DNA of 64,000 nt from Mycolicibacterium hodleri (GTDB taxonomy: Bacteria > Actinomycetota > Actinomycetes > Mycobacteriales > Mycobacteriaceae), in NCBI RefSeq assembly GCF_025822245.1, contig NZ_JACKTL010000065.1:1-64000 (forward strand), in the 5' to 3' direction. Below, in pieces: positions 1 to 11,347 of this stretch. Numbering within the stretch: the stretch's first letter is position 1; each line of letters starts with the position of its first letter. The notes under the pieces were generated by a model. That model was given only the letters and a program-made list of their open reading frames with translations. It was not told the DNA's origin and made no database searches. The translations under genes were made by a program, and so were the position numbers.

Positions 1-11
1 AGGATCCGGCT

Positions 12-404
12 ATGAAGGCCTTGACGCGTTTTGGACTGTCTGCGGTGGCGGCGTGCTCGATGGTGGTGGGTGCGGTGGCGCCGGCGAATGCCGATCCGGA
101 CACCGACTTTGCCAATGAGTTGCACGTGTACGGGATCTACGGGCCCAAGGATTACAACGCGTGGATCGGGAAGATCGAGTGCAAGCGGTTGCGGACGGGG
201 TTGGACGCCAATGCCGGTGAGGCGGCGGTGTTCTTGAAGACGAATTTGCCGCGGGGGACCTCGGAGCAGGCGATTTATCAGTTCTTGTCGGCGGGGATCA
301 ACTATTACTGCCCGGATCAGCGTCCGGTGGTGGACAGTTTGGCGGGGCAGCCGCAGGTCTCACCGGCGCCGGTCGGGGCACCCCTGCCCGCCGAGCAAGG
401 CTGA
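12..404 (+). CDS. DUF732 family secreted protein
   Basis: A 130-residue protein with a clear Sec signal peptide (a lysine and arginine, then a hydrophobic stretch, ending A-N-A at about residue 27, followed by DPDTDF). The mature part has the DUF732 pattern: one cysteine near residue 57, a helical middle and a second cysteine in YYCPD near residue 100. These are small mycobacterial exported proteins of unknown function. The tail is Pro/Ala/Val rich. AGGA lies 7 bases upstream of the ATG. The last 32 codons and the stop belong to a 99-bp unit repeated directly downstream, so the gene end has been duplicated. Function unknown. Confidence 0.85.
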   Translation: MKALTRFGLSAVAACSMVVGAVAPANADPDTDFANELHVYGIYGPKDYNAWIGKIECKRLRTGLDANAGEAAVFLKTNLPRGTSEQAIYQFLSAGINYYCPDQRPVVDSLAGQPQVSPAPVGAPLPAEQG

Positions 405-506
405 CGCTGCCCGGATCAGCGTCCGGTGGTGGACAGTTTGGCGGGGCAGCCGCAGGTCTCACCGGCGCCGGTCGGGGCACCCCTGCCCGCCGAGCAAGGC
501 TGACGC
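308..506. repeat. Tandem duplication, 99-bp unit, at the 3' end of the DUF732 gene
   Basis: Bases 308-407 recur without mismatch at 407-506, an offset of 99 bp. The unit covers the last 32 codons, the TGA at 402-404 and three further bases. Because copy one contains the stop codon, copy two is not translated as part of the protein. Perfect identity points to a recent duplication. The length of 33 codons means loss of the first stop would extend the protein in frame. Confidence 0.95.
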
Positions 507-524
507 CCACCCGCTCCCGACCCG

Positions 525-3014
<2,490 letters not shown>

Positions 3015-3084
3015 CGCGCGATTGTGGCAGCTACGCGTGCACGGCGCACTCGCAGTAATCGTCGTGCAGGTGAACGTCCGGTGC

Positions 3085-3825
3085 TCATCCCGCCCCCTTG
3101 CCGTTGTCGACGCGGTACACCGCGCCGTGGACGGCGGCGGCGTCGTCACTGGCCAGGAACGCAATGGTCTTGGCGACGTCGGCGGTCTCCATGAAGCCGC
3201 GGGGCGAGGCGATGCGCATGATCAAGTCCCAGTCGGCGTTCTCGGGTGCCTCGAATTCGGTGGCCTGTGCGGTCGGCATGCCGCCGGGGCAGACCACGTT
3301 GACCCGCAGCTTGTCCTTGGTGAACTCGACGGCCAGGGCGCGCGTCAGGCCCACCAGGGCGTGCTTGGCGGCGCAGTACCCCGCGGAGTAGACCTCGCCC
3401 TCGACCCCGGCGATGGAGGAGACGTTGACGATGTTGCCGCCCGCCTCCAGCAGGTGCGGCAGGGCGGCGCGACACAGGTAGAACGGGCCGTTGACGTTGA
3501 CGGCCAGGTCGCGGTCCCAGTCCTCGTCCGACATCGTCGTCGTGTGGCGCATCTGGTGGAAGCCCGCGACGTTGACCAGGACGTCGAGCCTGCCGAACGC
3601 GGCCACGCAGTCGGCCACCGCCTGCGCGCACGCGGCGGAGGTCGTGACGTCGACGGAGGAGAACCGGCCGCCGGGCACGTCGGCGAACACCTCGGCCATC
3701 CGGTCGGCGTCGCGGGCGATTCCGAAGACCGTGGCGCCCCGCTCGGCGAACACTCGCGCCGTCGCGGCGCCCAAACCCGTCGACGCCCCGGTGATCAGCG
3801 CGACCTTCCCAGTCAGATCAGTCAT
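3085..3825 (-). CDS. SDR family NAD(P)-dependent oxidoreductase
   Basis: A 246-residue classical short-chain dehydrogenase. The Rossmann motif TGASTGLG is at residues 12-19, the NVAG strand near 85-88, catalytic Ser at about 136-137 (NVSSIAG), and YxxxK as Tyr150/Lys154 (YCAAK). Length is standard. The substrate cannot be read from sequence; such enzymes oxidise or reduce alcohols and ketones of lipids or steroids. The ATG at 3825 begins MTDLTGKVALITG, a typical start. It lies between glgP (same strand, downstream) and a divergent secreted-protein gene 89 bp away. Confidence 0.88.
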   Translation of the reverse strand: MTDLTGKVALITGASTGLGAATARVFAERGATVFGIARDADRMAEVFADVPGGRFSSVDVTTSAACAQAVADCVAAFGRLDVLVNVAGFHQMRHTTTMSDEDWDRDLAVNVNGPFYLCRAALPHLLEAGGNIVNVSSIAGVEGEVYSAGYCAAKHALVGLTRALAVEFTKDKLRVNVVCPGGMPTAQATEFEAPENADWDLIMRIASPRGFMETADVAKTIAFLASDDAAAVHGAVYRVDNGKGAG

Positions 3826-3914
3826 GAGTGGACCCTCTCACGCTCCACGGCGCCGGTCGGTGCGCATCGGGCAAACCGCTGACTTCCACCCCGCTGCACT
3901 GCGATACTCCGGGA

Positions 3915-4442
3915 ATGACGATCGCCCGGGTGCTCGCCGTCGCCGCAATCCTGTTCACCTCGACGCTCGGATTCGCGGGTAGTGCCAGCGCGGATCAGGT
4001 CATGGAGGGGATCTACGGCTACGACCAGGGTGACATCCACGCGAAGTGGACCATCTACCCCAGCTGTGTTCCCACGGTGGGTGACCTGCGGGACAACCTC
4101 GAGCTTCCGGTGGCGTGCCGGCTGCACGTCTCGCCGAACTCGCCACGGGTCAGCGGTGGTGACGCCCGCCTGACCGGCGGGCAGTGGGCGTTCTCCACCA
4201 ACATCAAGGAGGGTTTCCAGTGCGCGGACGGCAGCTGGGCACCCGTTCAGGAGACCTACAAGTTCGACGACCTCACGATGACCGGCACCCGGTCGGTCAG
4301 CAATAGCGCCGCGTGCAACGGCCAGGTCGGCCCGAAGATCGTCGTCTCACCGTTCACCCTCGCGTTCGACGGGCCGCTGCCCATCCCCGTCGACCGGTAT
4401 CCGCTGTATTGCGATCCGGGCGGCCTCAAGAGGTGCCGCTGA
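3915..4442 (+). CDS. Secreted hypothetical protein
   Basis: A 175-residue protein starting MTIARVLAVAAILFTS, a Sec signal peptide ending near A-S-A-D (residue 28). The mature part has four or more cysteines (PSCVPT, VACRLH, QCADG, AACNG, YCDPG), suggesting disulphides in the envelope. It resembles a family of small mycobacterial exported proteins of unknown role. I start at the ATG at 3915, since upstream codons encode no signal-like sequence. The stop lies 2 bp before the next ATG at 4445, so the two genes are probably co-transcribed. Confidence 0.75.
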   Translation: MTIARVLAVAAILFTSTLGFAGSASADQVMEGIYGYDQGDIHAKWTIYPSCVPTVGDLRDNLELPVACRLHVSPNSPRVSGGDARLTGGQWAFSTNIKEGFQCADGSWAPVQETYKFDDLTMTGTRSVSNSAACNGQVGPKIVVSPFTLAFDGPLPIPVDRYPLYCDPGGLKRCR

Positions 4443-4444
4443 CG

Positions 4445-5518
4445 ATGAGCAAGCGAATCGTGGTGTGGGGCACCGGCTTCGTCGGCAGGATGGTGATCGC
4501 CGAGATCCTCAAGCATCCGTTCTTCGACCTCGTCGGCGTCGGCGTGAGCAATCCCGAGAAGGTCGGCCGCGACGTCGGCGAGATCTGCGGGCTCGGCACG
4601 TCGACCGGCCTGACCGCCACCGACGACGTCGACGCGCTCATCGCCCTGAAGCCGGATGCGGTGGTGCACTACGGACCGACCGCCGCGCACGCCGACGACA
4701 ACATCGCACTCATCACGCGGTTCCTCCGGGCCGGCATCGACGTCTGCTCGACGTCGATGACGCCGTGGGTGTGGCCCAAGATGCACCTCAACCCGCCCAA
4801 CTGGATTCAGCCGGTCACCGACGCCTGCGACGAGGGCGGATCGTCGTGCTTCACCACGGGCATCGACCCCGGTTTCGCCAACGACCTCTTCCCGATGACG
4901 CTGATGGGGCTGTGCTCGGAGGTCCGCACGGTCCGGGCGTCGGAGCTGCTCGACTACACCAACTACGAAGGCGACTACGAATTCGAGATGGGCATCGGAC
5001 GGCCGCCCGAGCACCGGCCGCTGCTCGAGACGCCGGACATCCTCGTCTTCGCTTGGGGTGCAACGGTTCCAATGATCGCCCACGCCGCGGGCATCGAGCT
5101 CGACGAGATCACGACCACGTGGGACAAGTGGGTCACCCCCGACGAGCGCAAGACCGTCAAGGGCGTCATCGCGCCGGGCAACGTGGCCGCCGTTCGCTTC
5201 ACGATCAACGGCGTCTTCAAGGGCGAGACGCGCATCCAGCTCGAGCACGTCAACCGCATCGGCGCCGACGCCGCGCCGGACTGGCCGTCGGGCAGCGAGA
5301 ACGACGTCTACCGGGTCGACATCGAGGGCACGCCGAGCATCTTCCAGGAGACCGCCTTCCGGTTCACCGACGGATCCGGACGCGACGCCGCGGCGGCGGG
5401 CTGCCTCGCCACTGGCCTGCGCGCCCTCAACGCGGTGCCGGCCGTCAACGACCTGCCGCCGGGCTGGGTGACCCCACTGGATCTGCCCCTGATAGCTGGA
5501 CAAGGCACAATTCGATGA
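4445..5518 (+). CDS. NAD(P)H-dependent amine dehydrogenase / dihydrodipicolinate reductase-like protein
   Basis: A 357-residue protein with an N-terminal Rossmann fold (VVWGTGFVGRMVIAEI at residues 6-21), similar in layout to dihydrodipicolinate reductase and 2,4-diaminopentanoate dehydrogenase proteins that are numerous in mycobacteria. HYGPTAAHADDN follows the nucleotide-binding half and TGIDPGFANDL opens the C-terminal domain. Mycobacterial paralogues are usually of unknown substrate. It begins 2 bp after the secreted-protein gene and is followed at once by the Hsp70-like gene, whose GTG comes one base after this stop. I infer an oxidoreductase role only. Confidence 0.78.
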   Translation: MSKRIVVWGTGFVGRMVIAEILKHPFFDLVGVGVSNPEKVGRDVGEICGLGTSTGLTATDDVDALIALKPDAVVHYGPTAAHADDNIALITRFLRAGIDVCSTSMTPWVWPKMHLNPPNWIQPVTDACDEGGSSCFTTGIDPGFANDLFPMTLMGLCSEVRTVRASELLDYTNYEGDYEFEMGIGRPPEHRPLLETPDILVFAWGATVPMIAHAAGIELDEITTTWDKWVTPDERKTVKGVIAPGNVAAVRFTINGVFKGETRIQLEHVNRIGADAAPDWPSGSENDVYRVDIEGTPSIFQETAFRFTDGSGRDAAAAGCLATGLRALNAVPAVNDLPPGWVTPLDLPLIAGQGTIR

Positions 5519-5519
5519 C

Positions 5520-7241
5520 GTGGCAGACGGTATAGGGCTCTCGGTCGGTGCCACCGCTTTGCGGGCGGTGGCAATAGGCCGGTCGGCGGTGACCCGGTCG
5601 CCGGTGCTCACGCGGTATCCGCACCGGCCCGCCGAAGTCGGCGTACCCAGCGAAAACCCCCACCTCACCGATCGCGGCTTGATCATCACCGACTTCGTCG
5701 ACCGCGTTGGCGACCCGGTCCCCATCGTGGCCGCCGACGGATCCTCCCACCGTGCCGAGGCCCTCGTCGCCGAGGCGCTGAGGTCCCTGCTGGCGGCGCT
5801 GACGGGCGGGCGGCCACCCACCGAGGCGGTCGGGGTCACCCACCCGGCGCACTGGGGACCGGCCGCCGTCGAGGCCCTGCGCCGCGAGCTCGACGGGATG
5901 CCCCTCGGCTCGGACGCCGTCGCCGCGCTCGTCGCCCTGCAGGACGATCCCGGCGTGCCGAGCCGCGGCGTGATCGCGCTGTGCGACGTCGGCGGAACCG
6001 GTACGAGCATCACCCTGGCCGACGCCGCCAACGGGTTCGCGCCGATCGGCCCGACGGTGCGGCACACCGACTTCTCCGGCGACCTCGTCGACCAGGCGCT
6101 GCTGACCCGGATCGTCGGCGATCTCGCGGCGGCGGGATCGGTCGACCTGTCGTCGACGTCGGCGATCGGGAACCTGAACCGGTTGCGCGGCCAGTGCCGG
6201 GCAGCCAAGGAACGTCTGTCCACCTCCACCGTCGCGTCGGTCTCGGTCGACCTGCCCGGGCGGCAGTCCGAGGTGAGGATCACCCGCGCCGAACTCGACG
6301 AGGCGATCCGCGAACCGCTTGGCGGGTTGCTGGACGTCATCCAGGACACGTTGCAGCGCAGCGGAATTCGACCACTTGACTTGGCCGCAGTGGCCACCGT
6401 CGGCGGCGGCGCGCTCATCCCGGCCCTCGTCACGTCGCTCTCGGAACGGCTGCGGGTGCCCGTCATCACCTCCGCCCGGCCCGAGCTGGTCGCCGCGATC
6501 GGGGGCGGGCTCTCCGCGGCGCGCGGGCTGGTGCCCGACGGCGCGACGGCGATGGCTCCCGCTGCCGTCGCCCCGATCGCACCGCTGCCACCCGTCGACC
6601 AGGCCGCCCCGGCGTCGTCGACCTTTCGCGCCCTGGCGTGGTCGGACGCGGACGACATTCCCGAACCCGACCCGGTGACCGAGAGTCCCGACGACGGTTA
6701 CCTCGACCCGCGGCCGCCGATCGCGTTCGTCGACGACGAGGACGACGCGCGCGTGGCGGCCGCCGTGCCCTGGTATCGCCGGCCCACCGGGATCATCGCC
6801 GTCGCCGTCGTCGCGGCGCTGCTGGCCATCGGCGTCGTCCTGTATCTGCTGTTCCGAGGCGAGGACTCGCCGCCCGCCGCCCCGGCGACCACCACTCAGG
6901 CCCCGGGGCCGTCGACCGAGGTTCCCCCGCCGTCCTCCGAGGCGCCGGCGGAGGTGCCGTCGGAGCCGAACCGCACGGTGATCGAGCAGGCGCCCCCACC
7001 GCCTGCGGTGACGGTGACCCAGGAGGCGCCGCCCCCGCCGTCGACGACCGAGGCGCCCCCACCGCCGTCGACGACCGAGACCCCGCCGCCGACGACCACG
7101 ACCGAGGCGCCACCAACCACGACCACCCAGCCGCCGCAGACGAGCTCGACCACCCAGGCGCCGGCCATTCCGACGCTGCCCTACCAGACCATCCCCGGTC
7201 TGCCCTTCGTTCCGTCACCGTTCCAACCGCAGCAGCCCTAG
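5520..7241 (+). CDS. Membrane-anchored Hsp70-like ATPase-domain protein with Pro/Thr-rich tail
   Basis: A 573-residue protein. Residues 1-340 resemble the DnaK/actin-type ATPase: the phosphate loop VCDVGGTGTSITL-like segment near 155-168 and AVATVGGGALIP near 290. There is no Hsp70 substrate-binding domain. A single membrane helix (GIIAVAVVAALLAIGVVLYLLF) lies at about 424-445, then a 125-residue tail of Pro, Thr and Ser (PPPPS/TTTTE repeats), probably cell-wall spanning. This architecture is known among mycobacteria, role uncertain. The start is GTG at 5520, directly after the previous stop. The ATPase side should be cytoplasmic and the tail outside. Confidence 0.8.
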   Translation: MADGIGLSVGATALRAVAIGRSAVTRSPVLTRYPHRPAEVGVPSENPHLTDRGLIITDFVDRVGDPVPIVAADGSSHRAEALVAEALRSLLAALTGGRPPTEAVGVTHPAHWGPAAVEALRRELDGMPLGSDAVAALVALQDDPGVPSRGVIALCDVGGTGTSITLADAANGFAPIGPTVRHTDFSGDLVDQALLTRIVGDLAAAGSVDLSSTSAIGNLNRLRGQCRAAKERLSTSTVASVSVDLPGRQSEVRITRAELDEAIREPLGGLLDVIQDTLQRSGIRPLDLAAVATVGGGALIPALVTSLSERLRVPVITSARPELVAAIGGGLSAARGLVPDGATAMAPAAVAPIAPLPPVDQAAPASSTFRALAWSDADDIPEPDPVTESPDDGYLDPRPPIAFVDDEDDARVAAAVPWYRRPTGIIAVAVVAALLAIGVVLYLLFRGEDSPPAAPATTTQAPGPSTEVPPPSSEAPAEVPSEPNRTVIEQAPPPPAVTVTQEAPPPPSTTEAPPPPSTTETPPPTTTTEAPPTTTTQPPQTSSTTQAPAIPTLPYQTIPGLPFVPSPFQPQQP

Positions 7242-7251
7242 GCTCGGGGGC

Positions 7252-9009
7252 ATGACTGCTGCTCTGCCCCGCACCGACGGCTTGCTGTTCAACCCGCACC
7301 ACTACGACGCGTCCGAGTTCGACGCCGAGACGCGTCGCCTGCTGCGCGCGACGATCGACTTCTTCGAGGGCCAGGGCAAGAAGCGCATCCTCGACGACGA
7401 CCTCCGGGCCCAGTGGCCCGCCGACTTCGTCGAGTTCGTCAAGCGCGAGAAGCTGTTCGCGACCTTTCTGACGCCGTCGGAATTCGCCGACGGAAACCCC
7501 GACAAGCGATGGGACGGCGCTCGTAACGCCGCGCTGGCGGAGATCCTCGGCTTCTACGGACTGACCTACTGGTACACCGAGCAGGTCACCATTCTCGGCT
7601 TGGGCCCGGTGTGGCAGAGCGAGAACAAGGACGCGAAGCTGCGTGCCGCCGACGACCTCGAGGCGGGCGAGGTGATGGCGTTCGGGCTCTCCGAGCGCGA
7701 ACACGGCGCCGACGTCTACAGCACCGACATGGTGCTGACCCCGGCCAGTGAGGAGGACGTCGCCAACGGCATCCTCTACCGAGCGTCGGGGGAGAAGTAC
7801 TACATCGGCAACGGCAACGTCGCGAGCCTGGTCTCGGTCTTCGGTCGGCGCGGCGACGTCGAGGGACACGACGGGTACGTGTTCTTCGCCGCCGACAGCC
7901 GTCACGAGAACTACCACCTGATCGACAACGTGGTGCACATGCAGATCTATGTCAGCACGTTCCGCCTGGAGAACTATCCGGTACGTGCCGAGGACGTGCT
8001 GCACACCGGGGTGGAGGCGTTCAGCGCCGCCCTCAACACCGTCAACGTCGGCAAGTTCAACCTGTGCTCATCGTCGATCGGGATGTGCGAACACGCGTTC
8101 TACGAGGCGATCACCCACGCGCAGAACAGGATTCTGTACGGCAACCCCGTCACCGACTTCGGCCACGTGCGCGCCAACTTCGTCGACGCCTATGCGCGGA
8201 TGATCGCCATGAAGGCCTTCAGCCGGCGGGCGGTCGACTACTTCCGCAGCGCCAGCCTGGAGGATCGGCGCTACCTGCTGTTCAACCCGATGACCAAGGC
8301 CAAGGTCACCATGGAGGGTGAGACCGTCGTGCGGGCGCTGCACGACGTGGTCGCCGCCAAGGGGTACGAGAAGAACACGATGTTCCGCGAGGTCGCGCAG
8401 CTCATCGGATGCCTGCCGCGGCTGGAGGGCACGGTGCACGTCAACGTGGGCCTGGTGCTGAAGTTCATGCCGAACTACATGCTCAACCCCAAGGAGTACC
8501 CGGCCGTTCCGACCCGCAACGACGCGGCCGACGACACGTTCTTCTGGAACCAGGGGCCCACCCGTGGGGCGGGTGCCATTCAATTCGCCGACTGGACACC
8601 GGCATACGAGCAGCACGTCCACGTGCCCAACGTCGGCGTCTTCTACGAGCAGGCTCAGGCATTTCGGGAGATGCTGCTCGCGGCCGCACCCGATGCCGAC
8701 CAGGCCAGGGACCTCGACTTCATGCTCAACGTCGGACACCTGTTCTCGTTGATCGTCTACGGTCAGCTGATCCTCGAGCAGGCGGCACTCACCGGTCTGG
8801 ACGACGACGTCGTCGACCAGATCTTCGGCTTTCAGGTCGACGACTTCAACTCCTATGCCATTGCGCTGCAAGGCAAGCCGACGTCCACCCCGGCGCAGCA
8901 GGAGTGGGCGCTCGGGGCCGTCCGCAAACCGGTGCCCGACGCTGCGCGGTTCGATCGCGTGTGGGAGCGGGTCAAGGCCTACGACGGCGCCTACGAAATG
9001 GCGCCCTGA
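7252..9009 (+). CDS. Acyl-CoA dehydrogenase (long, FadE type)
   Basis: A 585-residue flavoprotein of the longer acyl-CoA dehydrogenase class (about 580-610 residues rather than 380). LSEREHGADVYSTDM near 140-155 is the FAD/substrate segment, followed by the middle beta domain (YYIGNGNVASLVSVFGR) and the C-terminal helical domain. It would catalyse alpha,beta-desaturation of acyl-CoA in beta-oxidation. It starts with ATG 10 bp after the Hsp70-like gene and ends 3 bp before a convergent methyltransferase gene. Chain-length preference cannot be deduced. Confidence 0.88.
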   Translation: MTAALPRTDGLLFNPHHYDASEFDAETRRLLRATIDFFEGQGKKRILDDDLRAQWPADFVEFVKREKLFATFLTPSEFADGNPDKRWDGARNAALAEILGFYGLTYWYTEQVTILGLGPVWQSENKDAKLRAADDLEAGEVMAFGLSEREHGADVYSTDMVLTPASEEDVANGILYRASGEKYYIGNGNVASLVSVFGRRGDVEGHDGYVFFAADSRHENYHLIDNVVHMQIYVSTFRLENYPVRAEDVLHTGVEAFSAALNTVNVGKFNLCSSSIGMCEHAFYEAITHAQNRILYGNPVTDFGHVRANFVDAYARMIAMKAFSRRAVDYFRSASLEDRRYLLFNPMTKAKVTMEGETVVRALHDVVAAKGYEKNTMFREVAQLIGCLPRLEGTVHVNVGLVLKFMPNYMLNPKEYPAVPTRNDAADDTFFWNQGPTRGAGAIQFADWTPAYEQHVHVPNVGVFYEQAQAFREMLLAAAPDADQARDLDFMLNVGHLFSLIVYGQLILEQAALTGLDDDVVDQIFGFQVDDFNSYAIALQGKPTSTPAQQEWALGAVRKPVPDAARFDRVWERVKAYDGAYEMAP

Positions 9010-9012
9010 CCG

Positions 9013-10092
9013 TCAATGGTGCGGGCGCCGCTGCTTCTCGATGACGACGGCCGCCAGCGGGATGCGCACCTCGGCGGGGGCGGCGGCCAACCGCTGGGCC
9101 ACCCCGGTGGAGAGCCGGCCGACGAAGTCGGAGCGGCGGTCGGCCGGCAGGGTGGCGGCCAGGGTCGGGAAGGCCGTCCCTCGCAGGAACGCTGCCCATT
9201 TGGCACCGAATTCGTTGGCCTTCTTGTCGATTCGATACTGAGACCAGAACCTGTCGTCACCGTGGAACACCTCGAGGTGTTGGACGGAGAGCTTCTCGAA
9301 GGTGCCCGACGGGGCGAAGGGCGACAGGAAGTCGCGAGCGCGGCGCCCGGCGATCGGGATCGACATCGCCGTCGACTCGTCGTCGCTCAGCACTTGGCGC
9401 TCGACCAGTTCGGCGAGTGTCTCGGCGATGGCGTCGAGCAGGGGCCGGTAGCCGAAGTCGCCGTCCTCGTCGATGGCCATGGTCATCACCACGAGACGTC
9501 CGCCCGGACTGAGCTCGCGTCCGCGGAACGCGACGAATTCGTGCCAGTCGCGCGCGGCCTGGCGTTCGTAGGCGGCCCGCACCTCCCCGTCGCGGCTGTG
9601 CGCCACCAGCAGGTGGTCGGGGATCGGCGTCGGAGTGCGCGACAACCATTGGGTCGACCAGGCCGACCAGGCCAGGTTCACGCTGTTGGAGGGAACGATC
9701 TGGCCGTAGAACGACCGGCCGACCGCGGAGGCGAACGCCGCCTTGTCCTTCTTCAGGTACGTGTCGGGATCGTCGCTGAGGGTGCGGAACAGCTGGGCGA
9801 AGTCGTGGCCGGGCACGTCGGTGTGGGTCACCAGGATGGAGTGCTCGGGCCGGGTCCGCTTGCGTAGCACGGCGATCGCCGCGCCGACGGGCACCAGCGA
9901 GTTGTGTCCGGTCGCGGCGCCGTAGTCGGCGATCACGATGGGCCGTGGCGACTGGGGGAGGGGAACCGATGCCGCGGCGTCGGCGAAAAGTGCTGTCGCC
10001 CGGCGCAATCCGGCTGCCTGCAGGCGCGACGCAGCGGTATAGGAGGCGCTGTTCATCGGCTCCGGACGCACCACCGCGCTCGATTCGGGCAT
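9013..10092 (-). CDS. SAM-dependent carboxyl methyltransferase (SABATH-like)
   Basis: A 360-residue protein resembling the SABATH family, best known from plant salicylate and jasmonate carboxyl methyltransferases and present in some bacteria. Evidence: MNSASYTAASRLQ near the N terminus, the SAM-binding strand IVIADYGAATGHNSL, SFYGQIVPSNSVNLAWSAWSTQWLS, the same place where SABATH proteins carry SxYxxLFPxxSLHxxxSSxxLHWLS, and a GGRLVVMTM strand. It probably methylates a small carboxylic acid with S-adenosylmethionine. I chose ATG 10092 (MPESSAVVRPEP); a longer frame adds 48 unlikely residues. It is divergent from the SHOCT protein gene. Confidence 0.72.
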   Translation of the reverse strand: MPESSAVVRPEPMNSASYTAASRLQAAGLRRATALFADAAASVPLPQSPRPIVIADYGAATGHNSLVPVGAAIAVLRKRTRPEHSILVTHTDVPGHDFAQLFRTLSDDPDTYLKKDKAAFASAVGRSFYGQIVPSNSVNLAWSAWSTQWLSRTPTPIPDHLLVAHSRDGEVRAAYERQAARDWHEFVAFRGRELSPGGRLVVMTMAIDEDGDFGYRPLLDAIAETLAELVERQVLSDDESTAMSIPIAGRRARDFLSPFAPSGTFEKLSVQHLEVFHGDDRFWSQYRIDKKANEFGAKWAAFLRGTAFPTLAATLPADRRSDFVGRLSTGVAQRLAAAPAEVRIPLAAVVIEKQRRPHH

Positions 10093-10141
10093 ACCGTAAA
10101 CGGTAACCCCTCTGCGGCTTCGACGTGGAAGACTGCGAGCC

Positions 10142-10870
10142 ATGAGGAGCGCGACCGGGCCACGGATACCGACCATCGTCGCCGTGGTGACGATGATCGT
10201 GGCCGGGGTCGGGTTCGTCGCCGCGCTGATGCTCAACGCCTTCGTCTTCGACGAATACGACGCCTACGGCGAGGTTCCCATCCCCGGGTCGAGCCGTCTG
10301 GAGTTGCCCGCGGGCCAGGTGACGGTGACCTTCCACACCGTGTTGGTCGGCGGCGGCGGCAACGGGCTGCCCGTCCCGCCGCTGACCTATCGGATGACGG
10401 GACCGGACGGCGTCGACGTGCAACTCGCCGAGGACTACGGCGGGACGACGACGGTCAACAACGACGCTCGGGTTCGCATCGGATACGTCCACCTCCCGGT
10501 CGCCGGCACCTACGACGTCGAGCTCAACGGCAACGTCAGCGCGTACCTCAACCCCTCGCTCGCGTTCGGTCACGGCAGCAGATACGGCCACCTGCCGTGG
10601 ATTCTGGCGGCAGTCTTCGGCTTGGCCGTCGCCTGTTTGATCGTCGCGCGGGCCTGGACGGTCAGGGTGCGGCGCAGTGGTCTCGACGCGCCGCAGTGGG
10701 CGGCGGACGACGGCGCGCCGGCACCGATTCGGGCCGTGCCGAGCCCCGCGTCCTCGGAGGACGCCATCCGGGCGCACACGCTGGAAACGCTTGCCCGGCT
10801 GCGTGACTCGGGCGCCTTGACTCAGGACGAGTACGACGCGGAGAAGAAGAGGGTGCTGGAGGGCCGCTAG
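10142..10870 (+). CDS. Membrane protein with C-terminal SHOCT domain
   Basis: A 242-residue protein with two membrane helices, at about residues 11-31 and 150-171, flanking an extracytoplasmic beta-rich domain of about 120 residues. The C terminus (ETLARLRDSGALTQDEYDAEKKRVLEG) is a SHOCT domain, a short two-helix oligomerisation motif. Function unknown; probably an envelope protein whose cytoplasmic tail mediates self-association. Its TAG stop overlaps the convergent MarR gene stop inside the palindrome CTAG at 10867-10870. Confidence 0.78.
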   Translation: MRSATGPRIPTIVAVVTMIVAGVGFVAALMLNAFVFDEYDAYGEVPIPGSSRLELPAGQVTVTFHTVLVGGGGNGLPVPPLTYRMTGPDGVDVQLAEDYGGTTTVNNDARVRIGYVHLPVAGTYDVELNGNVSAYLNPSLAFGHGSRYGHLPWILAAVFGLAVACLIVARAWTVRVRRSGLDAPQWAADDGAPAPIRAVPSPASSEDAIRAHTLETLARLRDSGALTQDEYDAEKKRVLEGR

Positions 10871-11307
10871 CGGCCGGATTCGGAGAGGATCGACCGTAGC
10901 TTCGCCAGAGCGGGAACCGCGGCCGCCACGGCCGCTCGTTCGTCGGGGTCCAGTTCGTTCATCGCCGCGGTCAGGATCGCTTCGCTCGAAGCGTCGTAAC
11001 GGCGCAGGAGCTCCAACGCCGTCGCGGTTGCGGTGACGTGGACGCGGCGGGCGTCGTCGACGTCGCGGGCCAGTTCGATCAGGTGCGCCCGCTGCATCGT
11101 CTTCATCAGGTTGCTGACCGTGGGGCGGGCGAGTCGGAGTTGCTCGGCGATCGCCGGCGGCCCCAACCCAGGGGTGTCGGCCACGGTGCGCAGCACTTCG
11201 ATGTGGGTCTCCGGGAGATCGGGGAGGTCCTCGGCCAACCGGGTCGCGCGCAGTACGGCGCGGCGCAGCGGGCCGAGCGTGCGCGAGAGCGCCGCGGCAT
11301 TCGACAA
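10867..11307 (-). CDS. MarR family transcriptional regulator
   Basis: A 146-residue winged-helix protein: PPAIAEQLRLARPTVSNLMKTMQRAHLIELARDVDDARRV contains the recognition helix and the wing with the D-x-R signature typical of MarR. A TTG at 11307 is the first possible start, since TAA lies directly upstream in frame. It is divergent from the phenolic acid decarboxylase gene across a 40-bp gap that holds an inverted repeat. MarR proteins commonly bind phenolic ligands, so a role as repressor of padC relieved by hydroxycinnamates is a reasonable inference. Confidence 0.85.
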   Translation of the reverse strand: MSNAAALSRTLGPLRRAVLRATRLAEDLPDLPETHIEVLRTVADTPGLGPPAIAEQLRLARPTVSNLMKTMQRAHLIELARDVDDARRVHVTATATALELLRRYDASSEAILTAAMNELDPDERAAVAAAVPALAKLRSILSESGR

Positions 11308-11317
11308 TTATGTTCCT

Positions 11318-11341
11318 AACAAACCTAGTTTGTTCTAAACT
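11318..11341. promoter_or_regulatory. Putative MarR operator overlapping a leaderless padC promoter
   Basis: AACAAA at 11318-11323 and TTTGTT at 11329-11334 form a 6-bp-arm inverted repeat with a 5-bp centre. TAAACT at 11336-11341 fits a TANNNT -10 box and ends 6 bases before the GTG start of padC, so that transcript would be leaderless. A regulator bound to the repeat would cover this promoter. Sequence facts are direct; the regulator assignment is by position. Confidence 0.6.
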
Positions 11342-11347
11342 GAAATC

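Noticed and set aside
4256..6658. 800-codon minus-strand open frame
   Set aside because: It runs opposite to three real genes with clear motifs; high GC leaves the opposite strand open. Composition is Ser/Arg/Pro rich with no motif.
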